Origin: Nonomuraea wenchangensis
Lineage (GTDB): Bacteria; Actinomycetota; Actinomycetes; Streptosporangiales; Streptosporangiaceae
Length of the DNA stretch: 64,000 nt
Assembly (NCBI RefSeq): GCF_900111685.1
Contig: NZ_FOHX01000001.1
Location: forward strand, 124,001-188,000
Direction: 5' to 3'
Shown: in pieces, positions 48,852-58,896 of the stretch
Layout of the letters: each line of letters opens with the position of its first letter
How positions within the stretch are numbered: the stretch's first letter is position 1
The notes under the pieces: model-generated
Told to the model about the DNA's origin: nothing
The model's input: the letters and a program-made list of their open reading frames with translations, nothing else
Databases searched by the model: none
Made by a program: the position numbers and the translations under genes

Positions 48852-49616
48852 ATGCTGGGGATGCCTGAGGGAATTCGCGGGTGCCTGTTCGACATGGACG
48901 GCGTGCTGACGCGCACCGCCACCGTGCACGCCGCGGCGTGGAAGACGATGTTCGACGAGTTCCTGCGCAAGTGGGGTGAGAAGTCGGGGACGCCCTTCGT
49001 GCCCTTCGACGCGAAGGCCGACTACGACCGCTACGTGGACGGCAAGAAGCGGGTGGACGGGGCGAGGAGTTTCCTTCAGTCGCGAGGGATCAGCCTGCCG
49101 GAGGGGACGCCGGACGACCCGCCCGGCGCGATGACCGTCAACGGGCTGAGCAACAGGAAGAACCAGCTCGTCCAGGCCATCATCGACCGGGACGGCGTGG
49201 AGGTGTTCCCCGGCTCCGTCCGCTACCTGGACGCGGTCCGGGACGCGGGACTGCGCAGCGCCGTGGTGTCGTCGAGCGCCAACACCGTGCACGTCCTGAC
49301 CGCCGCGGGGCTCGCCTCGCGGTTCGAGGCCAGGATCGACGGCGTCGTGGCCCGGGAGCGGCGGCTGGCGGGGAAGCCCGCCCCGGACATGTATCTCGCG
49401 GCGGCCGAGGCGCTGTCGCTGGAGCCGTCGGAGGCGGCGGTGTTCGAGGACGCCCTGGCAGGGGTCGCGGCCGGCCGCGCGGGCGGGTTCGGCTTCGTCG
49501 TCGGCGTCGACCGGGCGGGGCAGGCGGAGGCGCTGCGGCAGCACGGGGCCGACGTCGTGGTCACCGACCTGGCCGAGCTCCTGGAGCCGAGTACGCACTC
49601 CGGGGACGCGGGATGA
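48852..49616 (+). CDS. Beta-phosphoglucomutase-like HAD phosphatase
   Basis: This 254-residue protein has HAD motif I '[14 protein letters not shown]' (nucleophile D14, acid D16). A cap domain with '[19 protein letters not shown]' follows, then motif II 'VVSSSANT', motif III Lys in '[10 protein letters not shown]' and motif IV '[11 protein letters not shown]'. It is the form found beside GH65 phosphorylases, converting beta-glucose 1-phosphate to glucose 6-phosphate. Its stop overlaps the GH65 start (ATGA). GGAGG precedes ATG 48852. Confidence 0.9.
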   Translation: MLGMPEGIRGCLFDMDGVLTRTATVHAAAWKTMFDEFLRKWGEKSGTPFVPFDAKADYDRYVDGKKRVDGARSFLQSRGISLPEGTPDDPPGAMTVNGLSNRKNQLVQAIIDRDGVEVFPGSVRYLDAVRDAGLRSAVVSSSANTVHVLTAAGLASRFEARIDGVVARERRLAGKPAPDMYLAAAEALSLEPSEAAVFEDALAGVAAGRAGGFGFVVGVDRAGQAEALRQHGADVVVTDLAELLEPSTHSGDAG

Positions 49617-51979
49617 TCCGGCACCCGGCGTTCGAGGTCGAGCCGTGGACGCTCAGGGAGCACCATCTGGATCTGGACGTGCTGGCGCAGACCGAGTCGG
49701 TGTTCGCGCTGTCCAACGGGCACATCGGCCTGCGCGGCAACCTGGACGAGGGCGAGCCGCACGGGGAGCCGGGCACCTACCTCAACGGGTTCTACGAGCT
49801 GAGGCCGCTGCCGTACGCGGAGGGCGGCTACGGATATCCGGAGTCGGGGCAGACGGTGGTGAACGTCACCAACGGCAAACTGATCCGGCTGCTGGTCGGC
49901 GACGAGCCCTTCGACCTGCGGTACGGCACGCTGCACCAGCACGAACGGGTGCTGGACCTGCGGGCCGGCACCCTCACGCGCACGGCGCACTGGAGCTCGC
50001 CGACCGGCATCTCGGTGCGGATCAGGTCCACGCGGCTGGTGTCGTTCACCCATCGCGCGGTCGCCGCGATCCAGTACGAGGTCGAGGCCGTGGACCGGCC
50101 GACCCACTTCGTCGTCCAGTCGGAGCTGGTCGCCAACGAGACCCAGACGTCGGCGGGCGGTGACCCGCGGGCCGCCGCGACGCTGCGGTCCCCCTTGGTC
50201 GCGGAGGAGACCGTCGTCGACGGGGACAACCTGACGATCATGGTGCACCGCACCCGGGCCAGCGGGCTGCGGGTCGCCGCGGGCATGTGGCACGAGATCG
50301 ACGGGCCGGACGGCACCGTGACCGAGGCGCAGGGCAGCGAGGACGTGAGCCGGGTGACCGTGGCCACGCTGCTGTCGCCCGGGCAGAAGCTGCGGCTGGT
50401 CAAGTACTTCTCCTACGGGTGGTCGGCCAAGCGGTCGCGGCCCGCCCTGCACGACCAGGTGGCCGCGGCGCTGGCGGCCGCCCGCCTGGTCGGCTGGGAC
50501 GGCCTGTGCGCGGACCAGCGGCGCTTCCTCGACGACTTCTGGGACGGCGCGGACGTGGAGGTGGAGGGCGACGCGGAGGTGCAGCAGGCCGTGCGGTTCG
50601 GGCTGTTCCATCTGCTGCAGTCGGCCGCGCGCCTGGAGGAGCGCGCCCTGCCGGCCAAGGGCCTGACCGGGTCCGGCTATGACGGGCACGCCTTCTGGGA
50701 CACCGAGATCTTCGTGCTGCCCGTGCTCACCTACACCTATCCGAGAGCCGTCGCGGACGCCCTGTCGTGGCGGCGGTCCATCCTCCCCCTGGCCCGGGCC
50801 CGCGCCAGGCAACTGGGGCTGCGCGGCGCCGCCTTCCCCTGGCGGACCATCCACGGCGAGGAGTGCTCCGGCTACTGGCCGGCGGGAGCCGCGGCCTTCC
50901 ACGTCAACGCCGACATCGCGCACGCCGTCGCCCAATACGTCGACGCCTGCCAGCACGTGGCGTTCGACCGTGACGCCGGCCTGCACGTGCTCGTCGAGAC
51001 GGCCCGGCTGTGGTGCGCACTGGGCCACCACGACGCGGCCGGGCGGTACCGCATCGACGGCGTGACCGGACCGGACGAGTACACCGCCGTCGCCGACAAC
51101 AACGTGTACACGAACCTGATGGCCCAGCGGAACCTGCGCGAGGCGGCCGAGGCCGCGGCCCGCCATCCGGCCCTCGCGGCCCGGCTGGAGGTCACGGAGG
51201 AGGAGATCCGCCGGTGGCGCGGGGCGGCGGAGGCGATGACCGTCCCCTGGGACGAGCGGCTGGGGGTGCATCCGCAGAGTGAGGGGTTCACGCAGCACGC
51301 GCTCTGGGACTTCGCCGCCACCGGTCCCGACCGTTATCCGCTGCTGCTGCACTTCCCCTACTTCGACCTCTACCGGCGGCAGGTGGTCAAGCAGGCGGAC
51401 GTGGTGCTCGCGATGCATCTGCGCGGGGATGCCTTCACGCCGGAGCAGAAGGCCGACAACTTCGCCTATTACGAGGCTTTGACGGTGCGCGACTCGTCCC
51501 TGTCCGCCTGCACCCAGGCGGTCATCGCCGCCGAGGTGGGATATCTGGAGCTGGCCTACCGCTATCTCGGCGAGGCGGCGCTGATGGACCTCGCCGACCT
51601 GGAGAAGAACACCGTGGACGGCGTGCACATGGCGTCGCTGGCCGGAGCGTGGATCGCCCTCGTGGCGGGGTTCGGCGGGATGCGCGCGGGCGGCGGACGG
51701 GTGTGCTTCGCGCCCGCTCTGCCCTCCGGCATCACCCGGCTCGCCTTCCGGCTGAGTTACCGCGGCAGCCTGATGAGCGTCAGCGCCACCAAGGAGGCGA
51801 CGGCCTACCGGCTCCTGGCAGGGCCGCCGATCACGCTGACCCACTACGGCGAGGAGTTCGACCTGGGCCAGGAGGAGGTCACCCGGCCCAATCCGCCCCG
51901 GCCCGCGCCGGAGCGGGAGGTTCACCAGCCGCCCGGCCGCGAGCCTCGTGCGCGCCGGCCCCGCGAGCACGGCGGGTGA
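49613..51979 (+). CDS. Glycoside hydrolase family 65 disaccharide phosphorylase
   Basis: This 788-residue protein has an N-terminal beta-sandwich, helical linker, (alpha/alpha)6 barrel and C-terminal beta domain. The general-acid Glu lies in '[10 protein letters not shown]', and '[15 protein letters not shown]' is a GH65 signature. It would split maltose, trehalose, kojibiose or a similar alpha-disaccharide with phosphate to beta-glucose 1-phosphate, which the coupled mutase then uses. No signal peptide is present, so it is cytoplasmic. The specificity is not evident. It ends 3 bases from the convergent kimA-like gene. Confidence 0.92.
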   Translation: MIRHPAFEVEPWTLREHHLDLDVLAQTESVFALSNGHIGLRGNLDEGEPHGEPGTYLNGFYELRPLPYAEGGYGYPESGQTVVNVTNGKLIRLLVGDEPFDLRYGTLHQHERVLDLRAGTLTRTAHWSSPTGISVRIRSTRLVSFTHRAVAAIQYEVEAVDRPTHFVVQSELVANETQTSAGGDPRAAATLRSPLVAEETVVDGDNLTIMVHRTRASGLRVAAGMWHEIDGPDGTVTEAQGSEDVSRVTVATLLSPGQKLRLVKYFSYGWSAKRSRPALHDQVAAALAAARLVGWDGLCADQRRFLDDFWDGADVEVEGDAEVQQAVRFGLFHLLQSAARLEERALPAKGLTGSGYDGHAFWDTEIFVLPVLTYTYPRAVADALSWRRSILPLARARARQLGLRGAAFPWRTIHGEECSGYWPAGAAAFHVNADIAHAVAQYVDACQHVAFDRDAGLHVLVETARLWCALGHHDAAGRYRIDGVTGPDEYTAVADNNVYTNLMAQRNLREAAEAAARHPALAARLEVTEEEIRRWRGAAEAMTVPWDERLGVHPQSEGFTQHALWDFAATGPDRYPLLLHFPYFDLYRRQVVKQADVVLAMHLRGDAFTPEQKADNFAYYEALTVRDSSLSACTQAVIAAEVGYLELAYRYLGEAALMDLADLEKNTVDGVHMASLAGAWIALVAGFGGMRAGGGRVCFAPALPSGITRLAFRLSYRGSLMSVSATKEATAYRLLAGPPITLTHYGEEFDLGQEEVTRPNPPRPAPEREVHQPPGREPRARRPREHGG

Positions 51980-51982
51980 CGC

Positions 51983-53926
51983 TCAGCCCTGGACGCGGAA
52001 CGGTACGAAGCACACCATCGCGCTCGTGTGGTCGCGCAGGGACGCGGCCAGGAGCAGGTCACGCTGGGTGTGCAGGAGCCGGTAGCGGGGACGGGGCGGC
52101 TCGATGCGCGGGATCACCACGGCGATCCATCGGCCGCTCGCCTCCTGGCGGCGCACGTACTCGACGACGGGGCGGACCACCGCGTGACGGGGGCTCTCCA
52201 GGATCTTCAGCCGGGCGTGCGGGCTCCACCGCTCCCACTCCGCGCGCAGGCCGCCGAGCTCGTCGGCGGCGTCGGAGACGACGACGGCGACGACCTCCCC
52301 GCCGAGGGCCAGCGCCGCGCCGAGCGCCCGTTCCGACAGGGCGCTGATCGCCGAGGTCGGGCTGAGGGGGACGATCACCAGCCGCCGGTCCGGCTCGGGG
52401 CGGTGCGGCTCCGCCGGGCGCCCGCCGAGCCCGAGCGCGGCCGCCACCCGGCCGTAGTAGCGCTCCACCCACCTGAAGAGCAGGATCAGCAGCGGGACGG
52501 CCACGAGCACCACCCAGGCGCCTTCCGTGAACTTCGTGGTCAGCAGCACCAGCGTGGCCACCGTCGTCGCGACGGCGCCGGCGCCGTTCAGCAGTGCCTT
52601 GCGCGTCCACCCCTGCGGGCGTTCCCGCGTCCAGTAGCGGACGAGCCCCGTCTGGCTGATCGTGAACCCGGTGAACACGCCGATCGCGAACAGCGGGATC
52701 AGCCGGTGGGTCTGCGCGTCCAGCGCGATCAGGAGCAGCGCGGCGAGGACGGCCACCGCGACGACGCCGTAGCGGTGGACGGGCCGCTCGGAGCGCAGGG
52801 CGAACAGGTGCGGCAGCCGGTTGTCCTTGGCCAGCAGGGCCATCAGCACCGGCAGGCCGCCGAAGCTGGTGTTGGCGGCCAGGGCGAGCGCGAGGGTGAC
52901 GATGATGTTGACCGCGAGGTAGAGCCAGCCCGTGCCGTAGGCGCCGGCCGTGAGCTGCGCCAGGATGGTGACGCCCGAGCGCGGCACGACGTCGTCGCGC
53001 CGGATGAGCAGCGCGGTCCCGATGAGCATCGTCCCGAGCAGCAGGCCGAGCATCAGCTCGGTCCGCTGGGCCCGGCGCACCCGCGGCCGACGGAACATCG
53101 GCACCCCGTTGGCGATGGCCTCCACGCCGGTCAGCGCCGAGCAGCCCGAGGAGAACGCCTTGAGTATCAGCAGCACGCTGAGTGCCTCGTGCACGGGCAG
53201 GGGCGTGGCCGTGCCGACGACCGCCGCCGGATGGGAGCGGGCCAGGCCGACGACGACCATGCCGAGGATGCTCGCGATGAACAGCAGGGTCGGCACCGCC
53301 AGCACGCGGGCGCTGTCGGCTATGCCGTACAGGTTCAGCGCGGTGAGCACGGCCAGTCCGAGCAGGCAGGTCGCCAGGAGATGAGGACGGAGGACGGGGA
53401 AGGCGGAGGCGAGGCTCGCGGCGCCGGCCGCCAGGCTCACCGCGACGGTGAGCACGTAGTCCACGACGAGCGCGGCGGCGGCCAGCAGGCTCACCATCGG
53501 GCCGAAGCTCCGCTTGGCCACCGCGTAGGAGCCGCCGCCGTCGGGGAAGGCGGCGATCACCTGGCAGTAGGAGGTGACCAGCAGGATGAGCAGCGCGGCG
53601 ATGGCCAGCGTGACCGGCAGCGTGTGACCGACCGCGGCGCTTCCCGCGGCGGCGAGGACGAGGGCGATGGCCTCCGGGCCGTAGGCGACGGAGCTCAGCG
53701 CGTCCAGGGACAGCGCCACCAGCCCCTGCAGGCTGGTCAGGTGGCCTTTCTCGCCCTCGCCATGCTGGACCTGGACCTTGGGCGCCCGGTTCGTGGACAG
53801 GAGGGCGCCCGTGGTGGCGACTGCGCGGCCCGCGGGCAGGCCCGCCTCCCCCTGGGGGCGGGCCGCCGGGGCGTCGTCGGCATCAGGTTCGTGATCGGCC
53901 ACCGGTTTCCCCTCGTCGTTCCCCAT
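51983..53926 (-). CDS. KimA-like APC-superfamily potassium permease
   Basis: This 647-residue protein has an N-terminal ~45-residue polar tail and then 'LVALSLDALSSVAYGPEAIAL', the hallmark of KimA/YdaO K+/H+ symporters. About 12 membrane segments follow. A cytoplasmic C-terminal domain (about 475-647) carries a UspA-like 'VIVPLSPTSAISALSERAL'. In Bacillus such importers are controlled by cyclic di-AMP. No riboswitch fits in the 63 bases upstream. It lies directly after ureD on the same strand, the last gene of the urea/ammonium gene run. Confidence 0.85.
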   Translation of the reverse strand: MGNDEGKPVADHEPDADDAPAARPQGEAGLPAGRAVATTGALLSTNRAPKVQVQHGEGEKGHLTSLQGLVALSLDALSSVAYGPEAIALVLAAAGSAAVGHTLPVTLAIAALLILLVTSYCQVIAAFPDGGGSYAVAKRSFGPMVSLLAAAALVVDYVLTVAVSLAAGAASLASAFPVLRPHLLATCLLGLAVLTALNLYGIADSARVLAVPTLLFIASILGMVVVGLARSHPAAVVGTATPLPVHEALSVLLILKAFSSGCSALTGVEAIANGVPMFRRPRVRRAQRTELMLGLLLGTMLIGTALLIRRDDVVPRSGVTILAQLTAGAYGTGWLYLAVNIIVTLALALAANTSFGGLPVLMALLAKDNRLPHLFALRSERPVHRYGVVAVAVLAALLLIALDAQTHRLIPLFAIGVFTGFTISQTGLVRYWTRERPQGWTRKALLNGAGAVATTVATLVLLTTKFTEGAWVVLVAVPLLILLFRWVERYYGRVAAALGLGGRPAEPHRPEPDRRLVIVPLSPTSAISALSERALGAALALGGEVVAVVVSDAADELGGLRAEWERWSPHARLKILESPRHAVVRPVVEYVRRQEASGRWIAVVIPRIEPPRPRYRLLHTQRDLLLAASLRDHTSAMVCFVPFRVQG

Positions 53927-53989
53927 CGGCTGTCCGGCGGCCCACCCGCGCGGAGACTTCGCTGTGTCCGGCTCCCCCGGAACCCCGGT

Positions 53990-54961
53990 TCAGGGTCTGC
54001 GCCGGTCGGGCGCGGGATGGCCGGTGATCAGCCGCCGGGCGAGATCCCACAGCCGGTCCAGCGTCGCGCGGACGGGCGGGGACTCAGGCCCCAGCAGCCG
54101 GACCCAGGCGCCCGCCCCGTTCGGCAGGGTGCTCGCCCCGCCCGCCAGCCCGCCGCCCGCCGCCCCGCTGTCCGCCACCACACTGTCCGCCACCACCTCG
54201 TGCAGGGCGTCGGCCAGGGCGTCCGCCTCGACGGCCTGGGTGATGACGTACAGGGTGGACAGCACCCCGTGCTCGCCGAACATGGCCGGGCCCGTCACGG
54301 GGGAACGCCCGGGGACGAGCCTGAGCGGATCGGCGAACAGCAGCGCGCCGCCGGGCCGATGCGCCGACAGGTCGGTGCAGCAGGCGGTGTAGGCGTGCCG
54401 CTCGCCCCTGGCCAGCCGGCCGGCCAGCATGCTCTCGGCGACGATCGCCGTGCCGCCGGGATCGCAGGTGAGGTGCGTCCGCTGGTAGAAGCGGGAACCG
54501 GCGAACGGGATCACCGGGTCCGGCAGATACTCCAGGTAGCCGCCGGGGCCGACCGTGAGGCGCACGAGCTGCGTGCCGTAGTCCTGCTCCATCCGGTAGA
54601 CCTTGGTGGCGGTCTGGGTGGTGACGTGCACGGCGGCGCCCGCGCCGCAGGTCACGTCGAGGCGGTAGCGGTCGCCCTGCAGGACGCCGGCACCGGCCGA
54701 CATGACGCACACGTACGGCAGGTCGGGACGGGCCGGGTCGTAGTAGAGCGGCCGCATGATCTGCAGCGGCGTCTTCTGGTAGTGGCCGGTCAGCTCGGTG
54801 CGCCCGCCGCGCCGCTCGAAGGTCAGGTCGAGCACGCCCACCTTGCCGGAGCTGCCGACCGGCAGCGTGTCCAGGGCCTGCGCGTGCCTCGCCACCTCCT
54901 CCGGCACGGAGGGGATCGTGTAGTGGCCGGGCGCGAGCCGGTCTAGGCGCTCGGCGAGCAT
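53990..54961 (-). CDS. ureD: Urease accessory protein UreD
   Basis: This 323-residue protein has UreD/UreH landmarks: 'DYGTQLVRLTVGPGGYLEYLPDPVIPFAGS' (split by several Gly residues), 'RFYQRTHL' and 'RGERHAY'. It forms the scaffold that brings UreF and UreG to apo-urease for nickel insertion. The start ATG 54961 lies inside the end of ureG (19-base overlap). A low-complexity Ala/Gly/Val stretch (about 255-275) is unusual. It is the last urease gene; the KimA-like gene follows 63 bases on. Confidence 0.9.
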   Translation of the reverse strand: MLAERLDRLAPGHYTIPSVPEEVARHAQALDTLPVGSSGKVGVLDLTFERRGGRTELTGHYQKTPLQIMRPLYYDPARPDLPYVCVMSAGAGVLQGDRYRLDVTCGAGAAVHVTTQTATKVYRMEQDYGTQLVRLTVGPGGYLEYLPDPVIPFAGSRFYQRTHLTCDPGGTAIVAESMLAGRLARGERHAYTACCTDLSAHRPGGALLFADPLRLVPGRSPVTGPAMFGEHGVLSTLYVITQAVEADALADALHEVVADSVVADSGAAGGGLAGGASTLPNGAGAWVRLLGPESPPVRATLDRLWDLARRLITGHPAPDRRRP

Positions 54962-55617
54962 GCGCGCCTGCGGCTGGTGATGAAGTCGGCGACCTCCGGC
55001 AGGCCCGTGCCCCGCAGCGCGTCGGTCAGGATCACCGGCCGGCCCTCGCGGACCCGGTCGGCGTCGCGGGCCATCACGTCGAGGTCGGCCCGCACGTACG
55101 GCGCGATGTCGATCTTGTTGATGACGAGCAGGTCGGAGTCGGTGATGCCCGGCCCGCGTTTGCGCGGCATCTTGTCGCCCTCGCCGGTGTCCAGCACGAA
55201 CACGTAGACGTCGGCCAGCAGCGGGCTGAAGGTGAGGGTGAGGTTGTCGCCGCCGCTTTCGTACAGCAGCGTGTCGATGTCCCCGAAGCGCTCCAGGAGC
55301 TCGGCGCCGGCGGCCAGGTTCATGGACGGGTCGTCGCGTACGGCCGTGTGCGGGCAGGAACCGGTCTCCACGCCCATGATCCGCGCCGGGTCCAGCACGC
55401 CGTCCAGGGTGCGCCTGACGTGGTCGGCGTCCTCCTGCGTGTAGATGTCGTTGGTGATGACGCCGACGCTGTGCCCGCGCCGCAGCAGGATCGGCACGAG
55501 CGCCTCGATCAGCGCCGTCTTGCCCGAGCCGACCGGGCCGCCGACGCCGACCTTGAAGACGCGGTCCAGCGCCGTGGTCAGGTGGGTGGCCGGGGCCGGG
55601 TGCGCGTGTTGGTGCAT
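54943..55617 (-). CDS. ureG: Urease accessory GTPase UreG
   Basis: This 224-residue SIMIBI GTPase powers nickel delivery to urease. The P-loop 'GGPVGSGKT' is at about 26-34. The nickel/zinc motif C-P-H (88-90) is in 'ETGSCPHTAVRDDPSMN', and the base-recognition motif is 'VINKID'. The N-terminus 'MHQHAHP' offers His residues that may help bind nickel; this matters because no UreE metallochaperone gene is present. Overlap with ureD implies translational coupling. Confidence 0.95.
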   Translation of the reverse strand: MHQHAHPAPATHLTTALDRVFKVGVGGPVGSGKTALIEALVPILLRRGHSVGVITNDIYTQEDADHVRRTLDGVLDPARIMGVETGSCPHTAVRDDPSMNLAAGAELLERFGDIDTLLYESGGDNLTLTFSPLLADVYVFVLDTGEGDKMPRKRGPGITDSDLLVINKIDIAPYVRADLDVMARDADRVREGRPVILTDALRGTGLPEVADFITSRRRACSPSA

Positions 55618-55633
55618 GGGTGTGCGCAGCCTT

Positions 55634-56305
55634 TCATGTGGTGAAGAGCCGAGCCGTCGCCCGCTCGTGGGCGCAGCTCATCGTGTCGGCGATCGGCGTG
55701 GCGGCGTACAGGTCGAGCGGGTCGCGGGCGGCCAGCGCGGCGGCCGCCGCCCGTTCGATCGCGGGCCCGGCGCCGTACAGGGTGGCCTGGGCCTGGCGGA
55801 AGTCGAGCCGGCGCAGCCGGACGGCCGCGCTGACCCAGCTCGCCGCGAAGGCGTACAGGTCGCCCGTCACCGCGCCGTCCTCGGCCACGCCCAGCCCGGC
55901 GTAGGCCGTGCCCAGGACGACCGCGTGGTTGCCCGGCGTGGCTCCCGCCCCGGTCAGCTCCACCAGCCGGAGCAGCTCCGGGGTGGCGAAGACCGTGGCG
56001 GCCGTCCGCAGGACCTGGTTGCCGGTCCTGGTCGCCGCCGCCCGCAGCTCGCGGTTGAGCTTGATGGCGTGCAGCCGCTGGTCGACCGCCACCACCGTGT
56101 CCCAGTCGTCCCTCCGTACGGCCCGGTGGGCGAGCACCAGCGCGGTGGCGTCGCCCGGTCCCGCCGCGTGCAGCAGCACGTCCTCCAGCAGCGCGGCGAC
56201 GTCCACGGGCCCCGCCTGGGCGTAGGACTCCAGCCCGTGCGAGAGCGTGTAGAGCCCGCCGGGGAAGGCGGAGTCGGCCAGCTGGAGCTGGGCGAGCAGG
56301 CTCAT
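55634..56305 (-). CDS. ureF: Urease accessory protein UreF
   Basis: This 223-residue all-helical protein opens '[20 protein letters not shown]', the strongest UreF signature, and ends '[16 protein letters not shown]' with the conserved C-terminal segment. UreF links UreD to UreG in the activation complex. ATG 56305 overlaps the ureC stop (ATGA), and the next gene ureG starts 16 bases after its stop. Confidence 0.93.
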   Translation of the reverse strand: MSLLAQLQLADSAFPGGLYTLSHGLESYAQAGPVDVAALLEDVLLHAAGPGDATALVLAHRAVRRDDWDTVVAVDQRLHAIKLNRELRAAATRTGNQVLRTAATVFATPELLRLVELTGAGATPGNHAVVLGTAYAGLGVAEDGAVTGDLYAFAASWVSAAVRLRRLDFRQAQATLYGAGPAIERAAAAALAARDPLDLYAATPIADTMSCAHERATARLFTT

Positions 56306-58026
56306 GCCAGGAAGAACAGGTGGTTCAGCGGCAGCTCCTCGGCCGGTGCGATGGTCGCGTGCTCGCCGTCGACGGTGACCTTGAACGTCTCCGGGTCCAC
56401 GGTGATCTTGGGCAGCGCGGAGTTGCGCACCATGTGCCGCTTGTCGACCGTACGGGTGTGGCGCACCCTGGCGATCAGCCGCTGCAGGCCGAGCCGGTCC
56501 GGCACCCCGGCGGCGATGGCGGCGTCCGGCAGGAAGGTCACGTTGCTCTTGCGCTGCGCCATCCCCATCGCGCCGAACATCGGCCGGTAGTAGACGGGCT
56601 GCGGCGTCGGCAGCGAGGCGTTCGGGTCCCCCATCTGCGCCCAGTTGATCAGCCCGCCCTTGACCACGACGGCGGGCTTGGCGCCGAACGAGGTGAACGG
56701 CCAGAGCACGATGTCGGCCAGCTTGCCGTCCTCCAACGAGCCGACCGTCTCGGCGATGCCCACGGTCCTGGCCGGGTTGATGGTCAGCTTGGCGAGGTAG
56801 CGCAGCACCCGCTGGTTGTCGTTGCGCTCGGAGTCCTCCGGCAGCTTGCCCCGCTGGTCCTTGCAGTGGTGCGCGGTCTGGAAGGCCCGGGTGAAGGTCT
56901 CGCCGACCCGGCCCATGGCCTGCGAGTCGGAGGAGAACATGCTGATCACGCCCATGTCCTGCAGCACCGTCTCGGCCGCGATGGTCTCCGCGCGCACCCG
57001 GCTGTCGGCGAACGACACGTCCTCGGGGATGTCGTGGCTGAGGTGGTGGCAGACCATCACCATGTCGAGCAGCTCGTCCACCGAGTTGATCGTGTACGGC
57101 AGCGTCGGGTTCGTCGAGGACGGCAACGCGTTCGGCTCGCCGGCGATGCGGATCAGGTCGGGCGCGTGCCCGCCGCCCGCGCCCTCGGTGTGGAAGGTGT
57201 GGATGGCCCGGCCGTCGATGGCGCTGATGGTGTCCTCCAGGTAGCCGGCCTCGTTGAGGCTGTCGGAGTGCAGCGCCACCTGGACGTCGTAGTCGTCGGC
57301 CACCCGCAGCGCGCAGTCCACCACCGACGGGGTGGAGCCCCAGTCCTCGTGCACCTTGAGCACGCACGCCCCGGCCTCGATCTGCTCGGCCAGCGAGCCC
57401 GGCAGGCTGGAGTTGCCCTTCGCCATGACGCCGATGTTGACCGGCAGCGCCTCGACGGCCTGGAGTATCCGGCCGATGTTCCACGGGCCGGGCGTGCAGG
57501 TCGTGCCCCGGGTGCCGTCGGTGGGGCCGGTGCCGCCGCCGATCAGCGTCGTGATGCCGTTGGTGAGCGCGGCCTGGGCCTGCTGCGGCGCGATCAGGTG
57601 GACGTGCGGGTCGATGGCGCCCGGCGTGGCGATCATGTGCTCGCCCGCCAGCACCTCCGTGCCGACGCCGATGACCAGCCGGCGGTCCACGCCGTTCTGG
57701 GTGTGCGGGTTGCCCGCCTTGCCGATGCCGACGATCTTGCCGTCCTTGATGCCGATGTCGCCCTTGACGACGCCGAGGATCGGGTCGAGGACGACCGCGT
57801 TGGTGATCACCAGGTCGAGCGCGATCGTGGCGTTCTGGGAGAGCGGGTCGGCCGACATGCCGTCGCGTACGGTCTTGCCGCCGCCGTAGACGGCCTCGTC
57901 GCCGTAGTGGCCGGCGGTGTGGTCCTTCTCGACCTCGATCACCAGGTTGGTGTCGGCGAGGCGGATGCGGTCGCCCACCGTCGGGCCGAACATGCTCCCG
58001 TACTGCTTGCGGCTCATCGTGGCCAT
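56302..58026 (-). CDS. ureC: Urease alpha subunit
   Basis: This 574-residue catalytic subunit hydrolyses urea to ammonia and carbamate at a di-nickel centre. All active-site residues are found at a constant +7 offset from the Klebsiella numbering: H141 and H143 (DPHVHL), carbamylated K224 (LKVHEDWG), H253, H279, C326-H327 on the flap (MVCHH) and D367 (SSDSQ). The length is the family norm. ATG 58026 is 5 bases after the ureB stop. The operon order A-B-C-F-G-D is typical of actinobacteria, without ureE. Confidence 0.97.
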   Translation of the reverse strand: MATMSRKQYGSMFGPTVGDRIRLADTNLVIEVEKDHTAGHYGDEAVYGGGKTVRDGMSADPLSQNATIALDLVITNAVVLDPILGVVKGDIGIKDGKIVGIGKAGNPHTQNGVDRRLVIGVGTEVLAGEHMIATPGAIDPHVHLIAPQQAQAALTNGITTLIGGGTGPTDGTRGTTCTPGPWNIGRILQAVEALPVNIGVMAKGNSSLPGSLAEQIEAGACVLKVHEDWGSTPSVVDCALRVADDYDVQVALHSDSLNEAGYLEDTISAIDGRAIHTFHTEGAGGGHAPDLIRIAGEPNALPSSTNPTLPYTINSVDELLDMVMVCHHLSHDIPEDVSFADSRVRAETIAAETVLQDMGVISMFSSDSQAMGRVGETFTRAFQTAHHCKDQRGKLPEDSERNDNQRVLRYLAKLTINPARTVGIAETVGSLEDGKLADIVLWPFTSFGAKPAVVVKGGLINWAQMGDPNASLPTPQPVYYRPMFGAMGMAQRKSNVTFLPDAAIAAGVPDRLGLQRLIARVRHTRTVDKRHMVRNSALPKITVDPETFKVTVDGEHATIAPAEELPLNHLFFLA

Positions 58027-58031
58027 CGGGG

Positions 58032-58547
58032 TCAGCCCTTCTTCCTGGTGGGAGATTTCTTGGACACCGCGGGCTTCTCCGGTTTCTGCGGTTTCTGCGG
58101 TTTCTGCGGTTTCTGCGGTTTCTGCGGTTTTTCCTGCTTCGCGCCGCCGGCCGGCTGGATGGTGGCCGAGGGCTCCGGCTCGTCGGCGTAGCCGAGCTCG
58201 GCCAGCCGCCGCAGCGCGCGGATCCTGGCGTCCCTGGTCCGCAGGCCGCCGTCGACCAGGCCGGCGAAGCCGACGATCCGCATGCCGCCGCCGTACTCGA
58301 CCAGGTTCACCTGGTGGGTGTCGCCCGGCTCGATGCGGACCGCGGTGCCCGCAGGGATGTCCAGGTGCATGCCGTACGCCTTCTCGCGGTCGAAGCGGAG
58401 CGCCCGGTTGGCCTCGAAGAAGTGGTAGTGGGAGCCGACCTGGACGGCCCGGTCCCCCGTGTTGCGCACGGTCAGCCTGACCGTGCGCCGCCCCGCGTTG
58501 ATCTCGATCGGGCCGTCGGCGTAGACGACCCTGTCCGTGTCCGTCAT
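58032..58547 (-). CDS. ureB: Urease beta subunit with repeat-built C-terminal tail
   Basis: This 171-residue protein has a normal UreB beta-barrel in residues 1-115 ('[20 protein letters not shown]', '[13 protein letters not shown]'). Family members usually end near 100-120. Here an extra tail of about 45 residues carries Lys-Pro-Gln repeats and a very basic ending ('KKSPTRKKG'). The repeats are encoded by five exact GGTTTCTGC units on the plus strand (58081-58125). The tail should be unfolded and project from the urease trimer. ATG 58547 starts 33 bases after the ureA stop. Confidence 0.95.
   Translation of the reverse strand: MTDTDRVVYADGPIEINAGRRTVRLTVRNTGDRAVQVGSHYHFFEANRALRFDREKAYGMHLDIPAGTAVRIEPGDTHQVNLVEYGGGMRIVGFAGLVDGGLRTRDARIRALRRLAELGYADEPEPSATIQPAGGAKQEKPQKPQKPQKPQKPQKPEKPAVSKKSPTRKKG
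58081..58125. repeat. 9-base microsatellite inside ureB, five copies
   Basis: GGTTTCTGC is repeated five times without error, flanked by degenerate copies GGCTTCTCC and GGTTTTTCC. On the coding strand each unit encodes Gln-Lys-Pro. Since the unit is a multiple of three, copy-number change would alter tail length without breaking the frame. Confidence 0.95.
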
Positions 58548-58580
58548 GACGAACCGGTCCTTCCTGGTCTGGCGGCGGTG

Positions 58581-58886
58581 TCAGCCGCCGATGGGGTCGT
58601 GGCAGGAGACGAGCTTGGAGCCGTCCTTGAACGACGCCTCGACCTGCATCAGCTTGAGCATTTCGCGCACGCCCGGCATGACGTCGCCGGGGCCGAGCAC
58701 GTTCTTGCCGAGCTCCATGCACTCGGCGACGGTCTTGCCTTCTCTGGCGCCCTCCAGCACCGCGACGCTGATCAACGCCACCGCCTCGCTGTAGTTCAGC
58801 TTCAGGCCGCGGTCGCGGCGCTTGGCCGCCACCTCGGCGACCACGTAGATCAGCAGTTTGTCGATCTCACGCGGAGCGAGATTCAT
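58581..58886 (-). CDS. ureA: Urease gamma subunit
   Basis: This 101-residue protein begins '[20 protein letters not shown]' and ends '[17 protein letters not shown]', as UreA proteins do. It packs with UreB and UreC in the (ABC)3 urease. Start ATG 58886 follows GGAGAG. It lies 10 bases after the urea transporter gene's stop, so uptake and breakdown of urea are encoded on one transcript. Confidence 0.96.
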   Translation of the reverse strand: MNLAPREIDKLLIYVVAEVAAKRRDRGLKLNYSEAVALISVAVLEGAREGKTVAECMELGKNVLGPGDVMPGVREMLKLMQVEASFKDGSKLVSCHDPIGG

Positions 58887-58896
58887 GAGCTCTCCT

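Noticed and set aside
53927..53989. Cyclic di-AMP riboswitch ahead of the KimA-like gene.
   Set aside because: Only 63 bases separate it from ureD, too short for the ydaO-type element, and none of its conserved bases are seen.
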